DNA of 64,000 nt from Streptomyces maremycinicus (GTDB lineage: Bacteria; Actinomycetota; Actinomycetes; Streptomycetales; Streptomycetaceae), in the NCBI RefSeq assembly GCF_001184025.1, contig NZ_BBYG01000014.1, forward strand, positions 186,001 to 250,000, written 5' to 3'. Positions 59,315 through 64,000 of the stretch are shown piece by piece (within the stretch, counting starts at the first letter, position 1; each line of letters opens with the position of its first letter). A program made the position numbers and the translations under genes. A model generated the notes under the pieces. That model searched no databases, was not told where the DNA came from, and saw only the letters and a program-made list of their open reading frames with translations.

Positions 59315-61225
59315 TCAGGGCCGGTGCCGCCCGAGGCTGATGCAGGCGAAGGCCTCGCCGTCGCGTGGCGCCCGGGTCCAGGACCGGGTGGTGAAGGTGT
59401 GGAGCCTGCCTCGGGTCAGCGCGAAGCGAGGGAGTGAGAGACCGAGTTCGGCGTGCAGGGCCTCCAAGGCCCGCAGTTCGCCGTCCGGTTCGGTGTCCCC
59501 GGGGCGGAACAGCCGCGCGGGGTCCAGGGCTTCGGGAATCGCGCCGGAGCGCTGGATCTCCGTGCCCCGCACGGTGAACGCGTAGAGCTCCACGCCCTGT
59601 TCGGCCACCGACAGGTGGAACGCGCCCCGGCGGCCGCCCGAGGAGGAGGGCCTCGGGTCGCACCACACCACCACCGCGCGGCCGGACGAGGAGGCGACCC
59701 GGGCCGGCGACAGGACCAGGTCACCCAGGTGGCGCGCGCGGCCGTCGAAGGCGAACGCCCACGCTCCGGCGGTGCGCCCGACGGCGACCACGGCCCGGTC
59801 CTCCCAGAGTTCCACGCCCTCTCGCTCGCCGGGCCTGGGTGCGCGCCAGGACGCCTCGCGCGGATCCGTGGGTGCGCTCAGCTCGGCGCCTTCCTCCCCC
59901 AGCAGGGCGTGCAGGCGGGCCGGGTCGGCCCCCTCCACCCAGACACAACGGTATCCGTCGAGCGGCCAGAGGTGCGGCTCGGACTCCGTCAGCCAGGCGA
60001 GGCCCGGCGGGTCCAGGTCGGGCACCGGCTCGGGGGCGGGGCCCGTTTCCCCGGCGCGCGGGGTCGCGAGGATCTCCCTCCCCCGCTCCGGGGTGATCAG
60101 CGGACCGAGCACCGGATCGGCGAGCAGACCGATCGGGGCGATCAGCGCGGGTCCGGGCGTCTCCCACCGCGGCAGCCCCTCCCGCAGGATCCGCCAGGCG
60201 GTGTCGGTGTCCCCCCAGCGGGCCACCTCCCGGGCCTGCGCGACGGAACGGCCCCACGGCCCGGGGGGAGCGTAGCGATGGGTGCCGTCCCGCATCGCGC
60301 CCAGTGCGGCCTCGACCGTCTCCCGGGCCACCCCGCGGGCGGTCATCATCGTGATCCAGTGGTCGTCGCCGCCCAGCCGCCACTCGCCGCGCGCCGGTGT
60401 CGTGGCCGCCGCGGGCAGGATCTCGGGCAGGTAGCGCGGGTCGGCCACCAGGTTGCCGTAGTCCCGGGAGCTGTGCGGGGCGAGCAGGTGGCGGAGCTGG
60501 TTCAGCAGGACGGCGCTGTGCGGCCGTCCGAAGGACTGCGCCTCCTCGAGCAGGGCCCGGGCCTCCTCGTACCGTCCGCGCACGGCCAGTCGGCGGGCCT
60601 CCTCCACCCGGGTGTCCTGGGCGCGTGTGGTCGCGTTGACGAAGTCGGCTCTCTCCACGCGGTCGGCGTGGAAACCGCGGTACATGGACTCCATGTACGC
60701 GCGGAACGACGGGTAGCGGTCCGGGAATTCACCGCTCCAGCCCTTGTAGACGTAGAGCGCCCACTCGCCGTCCTCGTCGCTGTCGCCCGGGTCGAGCAGC
60801 GCGTGGGACATGTCGGAGTCCGTCTCCAGCCGCAGCGCCCGTCGCCACATTCCGGCCAGCAGGACGTCCTCCGCGCGCGGGTTGTCGCCCAGGCTCTCCT
60901 CGTACAGCGGGGTCATGCCGTACGCGTCCTGGAACCAGTCGATGTCCGCGACACCGCCGAGCTCATAGACCCCGGCCGTCTGTTCCACGTGCCATCCGTC
61001 GCTCACGGCCAGGAACTCCCGGTACGAGGGCGGCAGCCGTCGCCCCAGCCGCTCCTCGGCCGCGGCTATCGCCGACTCCGTCGCCCCGGGTCTGCCCGGG
61101 TGGGCGGCGCTCCGCCCGCCGTCGCCCTCATGCTCACCCTGGTCATCGTCATCGTCCGCGCGCGGAACCCATTCCTCCTGCCAACGTCCGAGGAAATCGT
61201 GCCAGTTGAAAGAATCGTCACTCAT
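59315..61225 (-). CDS. Large SMI1/KNR4 (SUKH) family protein
   Basis: 636 aa, ATG 61225. The SUKH domain spans about 45-180: ESAIAAAEERLGRRLPPSYREFLAVSDGWHVE, the classic helix with LPxxYRxFL, and later YGMTPLYEES and WALYVYKGWSGEFPDRYPSFRAYMESM. Residues about 195-235 form helical repeats (EEARRLAVRGRYEEARALLEEAQSFG, TPR-like). The C-terminal 250 residues are alpha/beta with no recognised family. Small SUKH proteins are often immunity factors of polymorphic toxins; this long form may instead be a scaffold or regulator. No toxin gene adjoins it. Confidence 0.82.
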   Translation of the reverse strand: MSDDSFNWHDFLGRWQEEWVPRADDDDDQGEHEGDGGRSAAHPGRPGATESAIAAAEERLGRRLPPSYREFLAVSDGWHVEQTAGVYELGGVADIDWFQDAYGMTPLYEESLGDNPRAEDVLLAGMWRRALRLETDSDMSHALLDPGDSDEDGEWALYVYKGWSGEFPDRYPSFRAYMESMYRGFHADRVERADFVNATTRAQDTRVEEARRLAVRGRYEEARALLEEAQSFGRPHSAVLLNQLRHLLAPHSSRDYGNLVADPRYLPEILPAAATTPARGEWRLGGDDHWITMMTARGVARETVEAALGAMRDGTHRYAPPGPWGRSVAQAREVARWGDTDTAWRILREGLPRWETPGPALIAPIGLLADPVLGPLITPERGREILATPRAGETGPAPEPVPDLDPPGLAWLTESEPHLWPLDGYRCVWVEGADPARLHALLGEEGAELSAPTDPREASWRAPRPGEREGVELWEDRAVVAVGRTAGAWAFAFDGRARHLGDLVLSPARVASSSGRAVVVWCDPRPSSSGGRRGAFHLSVAEQGVELYAFTVRGTEIQRSGAIPEALDPARLFRPGDTEPDGELRALEALHAELGLSLPRFALTRGRLHTFTTRSWTRAPRDGEAFACISLGRHRP

Positions 61226-61351
61226 GGCCGGATGGTGTCATCCGGCACCGACAAACGGCCTGGCGGGCGGTGTGACGGCGGGCGCGGCCCGGCCGTGTGC
61301 CGCCCGGCCGTTACGCGAGGCGAGGACCCGAGGGCCGAGCCGGACACGACC

Positions 61352-61381
61352 CGGCCCCCGGCGGGTTCCCGCCGGGGGCCG
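61352..61381. terminator. Strong hairpin terminator
   Basis: A perfect 13-bp stem CGGCCCCCGGCGG/CCGCCGGGGGCCG with a four-base GTTC loop. It is located 3' of the minus-strand gene ending at 61406, just before the SUKH gene promoter region. Confidence 0.85.
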
Positions 61382-61405
61382 ATCTCCTGACCGCGACCGT
61401 AAGGG

Positions 61406-61867
61406 TCAGATCCGACCGCCGGTGAGCCGGGTGAGAGGGCCTTGCGGCTGGCGGCCCGAGCGACGGCCCACCGCGTACGAGGCGGCGGTCAGCGCGCCGA
61501 GGCCGGCACCGACACCCGCGGCGATCAGCTTCCGGTGTGCGATGACCGTCCAGGCCGTCTTGGCGGTCGCGGCGACCTGGCCCGACGTCGTGATGATCGC
61601 CTGACGGCCCGCCTCCACGCCGCGCGAGGCGGTGTGCGCCGCGCTCTGCACGGCACCGGTCGTCGCCTCGGCCGAGCGCTGGACTCCGTTCTTGGTGGCC
61701 GACGCGGCTTCGTCCGTCTTCGTCGCGGCGCTCTTCGCGGCCCGGGCCGCCGGAGCGGTCGCCTTGTCCGTGGTGCGCCGAGCCTTGGACGCGGTCACCC
61801 GGGCGGCTGCGGACTGTTCATTCGTCTTCCTGTTCGGTTCACTCATGGACATCGCGTTGCCGCTCAC
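61406..61867 (-). CDS. Ala/Thr/Lys-rich protein with C-terminal hydrophobic segment
   Basis: 153 aa if started at GTG 61867, which overlaps the upstream stop as GTGA; ATG 61852 or 61846 are alternatives. An Ala/Thr/Ser/Lys-rich helical stretch (about 20-95; KATAPAARAAKSAATKTDEA and similar) resembles histone H1-like or phasin-like low-complexity helices. It is followed by HRKLIAAGVGAGLGALTAASYAVGRRSG, one hydrophobic helix with Gly zipper-like spacing, and a basic end. A membrane-associated amphipathic protein; no function assigned. Terminated by the hairpin at 61352. Confidence 0.68.
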   Translation of the reverse strand: MSGNAMSMSEPNRKTNEQSAAARVTASKARRTTDKATAPAARAAKSAATKTDEAASATKNGVQRSAEATTGAVQSAAHTASRGVEAGRQAIITTSGQVAATAKTAWTVIAHRKLIAAGVGAGLGALTAASYAVGRRSGRQPQGPLTRLTGGRI

Positions 61868-62751
61868 CGCGACGGCAAACCCGTACGGTCGCCCGACATC
61901 TGCGGAGTCGCCCGGACGAGATCGGCGATCAACCGCTCACCGGTCACGGCCGGGTCGTCCTTGTGCGCTTCCCACCGGGTGAACGTCTGCGCTGCCGCCT
62001 CGGCGAAGTCGGCCGGGACGCCCACCGCCCGGCAGGCCCGGGCGATCTCGCGCATCTCCGGCTCCCAGCGCCAGGCCCGCGGCCCGGCGGCGGCCAGGTG
62101 TTCCGGCTCGGCGAGCGGGGTGTCGGGCAGCATCTGCCGCGCCAGGTCGAGCAGGTCGTCCAGCACCCCGTGCCCGTCGGCCAGGGCACATGCCTGGGCG
62201 GCGACGGCGTACGAGATCTTGTTGTAGGCCGCGAAGGCCAGCTTGAGCGCCGACGCCCGCCCGATCGGCCCCGCCAGGGTGACCGGGGTGAGCGCCGTGC
62301 CGTCGAACAGGGCCGAGACCCGTGCCACGGCCGTGTCGTCGCCCGAGAGGTAGAGCCGGGTCCGTCCCCTCTCGCGTGGGGGCGGGCCGGTGATCCCCCC
62401 GTCCACCACGGTCACCGCGTCGTCGTCGAACACCTCGGTGATGTCGGCCATCCGCTCGGGGCTCACCGCGTTGGCATCGACGTAGACGCCCCGGAACCCG
62501 GCCGCCGCCACCTGTGCGGCGACGTCGAGCGCGGCGGCGGGAGGACAGACGCTCAGCACGACCTCGCAGGTCGCGGTCAGTTCCCGGATACTCGCGGCGG
62601 ACCGCAGCCCGTGCTCGGCGGCCCGTTCCCGGCTCGCCGTCGACCGCCCGTGCGGCAACCACCAAGCCGCGGCTCCCGCCGCCACCGCCTGTGCCGCCAC
62701 GCGTGCGCCCATGGCTCCCGGGTGCAGGATTCCCACGTCTCGATGCCCCAT
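61864..62751 (-). CDS. NAD(P)-dependent oxidoreductase, 6PGDH/beta-hydroxyacid type (DUF1932)
   Basis: 295 aa. The N-terminal Rossmann domain has VGILHPGAMGARVAAQAVAAG (GxxxxGxxxA form, about 6-26) and VVLSVCPPAAALDVAAQV. Then YVDANAVSPERM and VVDGGITGPPP (substrate loop) lead to the helical C-terminal domain with LKLAFAAYNKISYAVAAQACALADGHGV, the DUF1932-type end that replaces the usual 6PGDH C-domain. The lysine in ASALKLAFAAYNK is the likely catalytic one. Reduces or oxidises a hydroxyacid or imine; substrate unknown. Coupled to the Ala-rich gene behind it. Confidence 0.83.
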   Translation of the reverse strand: MGHRDVGILHPGAMGARVAAQAVAAGAAAWWLPHGRSTASRERAAEHGLRSAASIRELTATCEVVLSVCPPAAALDVAAQVAAAGFRGVYVDANAVSPERMADITEVFDDDAVTVVDGGITGPPPRERGRTRLYLSGDDTAVARVSALFDGTALTPVTLAGPIGRASALKLAFAAYNKISYAVAAQACALADGHGVLDDLLDLARQMLPDTPLAEPEHLAAAGPRAWRWEPEMREIARACRAVGVPADFAEAAAQTFTRWEAHKDDPAVTGERLIADLVRATPQMSGDRTGLPSR

Positions 62752-62848
62752 GTACGGACCCTAACGGCAGGCCGCGCCACGGACGACGGCCGCCGGCCAC
62801 GATCCTGACGACGTCCGGTACCGCCGCGCGCCCACGGTGGGCCGTGCC

Positions 62849-64000
62849 TCAGCCGCCGCCCGGGACCGTGTCGCCCTTGAGGCGTTCCAGGTCGGAGGGG
62901 CGCACCTGGATGACCACGATCGCGATGAGGGCGGCCAGCACGGTGAAGATCGCGGCCGTGACGAAGGCGGCCGATACGCCGGACGTGAGGACCTCGTCCG
63001 ACCAGGGCGCGGGGAGCTGCCCGGTGCGCCGGAATTCGAGGCGTTCGGCCGGGGTCGCCTGGGCCAGGAAGTCGGGGATCTGCTTCTCCGCCTCGTTGCG
63101 GCTGGCCGTGCCGTACATCGTGACCAGGATGGACAGGCCGAGCGAACCGCCCACCTGCTGGGTGGCGTTGAGGAGTCCGGAGGCCGCGCCGGTCTCCAGC
63201 GGGGACACGTTGGACAGCGCCATCAGCGTGAGGGAGACGAACTCCATGCCCATGCCCAGGCTGAAGACGAGCATCGGGCCGAGGACGCTGCCCGCGTACG
63301 TGGAGTCGACGTCGGTCAGGGTGAGCCAGGACAGGCCTCCCGCCGCGAGGATCGCGCCCACCACCATGAAGGGCTTGGGGCCGTACGTGGGCAGGAACCG
63401 TGAGGCGAGGCCGGCGCCGACCGCGATGACCGCGCTGACGGGCAGGAAGGCGAACCCGGCCGCGAGCGGGCTGAAGTCGAGCACGTTCTGCACGAAGAGG
63501 GTGAGGAAGAAGAACATGCCGAAGATCGCGGCGGCGAGGCACAGCATGATGCCGTAGGTGCCCGCCCTGTTGCGGTCGGCGAACATGTGCAGCGGGGTGA
63601 TCGGCTGCCGGGACCGCCGCTCGACGAGGATGAACACCGCGAGGACGACGACGGCCGCGACGAACGACGCCACCGTGACCGCGTCCCGCCATCCTTCCTG
63701 CGCGGCTCTGATGAAGCCGTACACCAGCAGCACCATGCCCACGGTGGAGGTCAGCGCGCCGGCGATGTCGAAGTGGCCGGGGTGGCGTTCGGATTCCCTG
63801 ATGTAGCGCGGCGTGGCGAAGGCGATGAGCAGTCCGATGGGCACGTTGACGAACAGCACCCACCGCCAGTTCAGATACTCGACGAGGATGCCGCCCGCGA
63901 GGAGGCCGATCGCGCCGCCGCCCGCCGAGACCGCGGCGAAGACCCCGAACGCCCGGTTGCGCTCGGGCCCTTCCGGGAACGTCGTGCTGACCAGCGAGAG
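62849..64000 (-). CDS. DHA2-type MFS exporter, N-terminal part beyond window
   Basis: 384 residues are visible; the gene starts after position 64000 on the minus strand. The visible part begins LSLVSTTFPEGPERNRAFGVFAAVSAGGGAIGLLAGGILVEYLNWRWVLFVNVPIG, the motif C region and helix 6 of 14-helix drug exporters. It continues through helices 7-14, including VNVPIGLLIAFATPRYIRE and GIMLCLAAAIFGMFFFLTLFVQ. The end IQVRPSDLERLKGDTVPGGG is cytoplasmic. Likely expels hydrophobic drugs or antibiotics; the regulator, if any, is outside the window. Confidence 0.88.
   Translation of the reverse strand, partial: LSLVSTTFPEGPERNRAFGVFAAVSAGGGAIGLLAGGILVEYLNWRWVLFVNVPIGLLIAFATPRYIRESERHPGHFDIAGALTSTVGMVLLVYGFIRAAQEGWRDAVTVASFVAAVVVLAVFILVERRSRQPITPLHMFADRNRAGTYGIMLCLAAAIFGMFFFLTLFVQNVLDFSPLAAGFAFLPVSAVIAVGAGLASRFLPTYGPKPFMVVGAILAAGGLSWLTLTDVDSTYAGSVLGPMLVFSLGMGMEFVSLTLMALSNVSPLETGAASGLLNATQQVGGSLGLSILVTMYGTASRNEAEKQIPDFLAQATPAERLEFRRTGQLPAPWSDEVLTSGVSAAFVTAAIFTVLAALIAIVVIQVRPSDLERLKGDTVPGGG

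Overview
The window is high-GC actinobacterial chromosome that looks like Streptomyces. The grounds are strong third-position GC, frequent GTG starts, GTGA/ATGA stop-start overlaps, a gamma-butyrolactone-receptor homologue, many secreted hydrolases, a spore photoproduct lyase-like protein and Streptomyces-type families (DUF305/DUF6153, AMIN-like, DUF7144, streptogrisin-type S1 protease, DUF2064). I saw no rRNA or tRNA gene, insertion sequence, integrase, CRISPR array or phage structural gene. I noticed no in-frame TTA (bldA) codon in the genes I checked by eye. The content is chromosome-like, with a mixture of conserved and accessory genes.

Layout. 1-6 kb: end of a WYL regulator, a radical-SAM spore photolyase-like protein, a gamma-butyrolactone receptor-like regulator with an upstream ARE-like box, an SDR/TetR divergent pair sharing two operator-like repeats, and a secreted SGNH hydrolase. 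6-17 kb: FUSC transporter, cytochrome P450, a DUF6153/DUF305 metal-type pair, a methyltransferase, a second-type gap gene, a GlxA/AraC regulator, a membrane protein and a GH15 glucoamylase/trehalase-like enzyme. 17-22 kb: a coupled cation/proton antiporter-DUF2254 pair, then a streptogrisin-like protease behind a perfect 14-bp LacI-type palindrome.

22-29 kb holds the most unusual object. It is a 1717-residue protein with an N-terminal LQQSAGNAA motif of the kind found in actinobacterial eCIS/toxin-associated proteins, six diverged helical-plus-beta modules, one cysteine and no recognisable catalytic domain. Next to it, convergent, is an ECF sigma factor fused to a zinc anti-sigma-like motif, membrane segments and an extracytoplasmic CAP domain. 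29-37 kb: two MFS transporters, a small hydrophobic peptide gene, a coiled-coil protein, a glutamate-cysteine ligase, a cyclophilin and a flavodoxin-fold reductase.

37.5-46 kb is a compact envelope locus. It has an NDP-sugar epimerase, a two-component system, GT2-DUF2064-methyltransferase genes in tight overlaps, a five-helix cytochrome b561-like/molybdopterin fusion with an internal twin-arginine motif plus a coupled partner, and a GT-C-like membrane protein. 46-57 kb is rich in exported proteins: AMIN-like, GH5 cellulase with three C-terminal repeats, NodB deacetylase, a lone glycosidase-like protein and a GH106-type rhamnosidase with a LacI-like operator. 57-64 kb has a second membrane-tethered ECF sigma factor (C-terminal zinc ribbon) coupled to a 59-residue membrane peptide, a large SUKH (SMI1/KNR4) protein, an NAD-dependent reductase coupled to an Ala-rich protein, and the 3' part of a DHA2-type MFS exporter.
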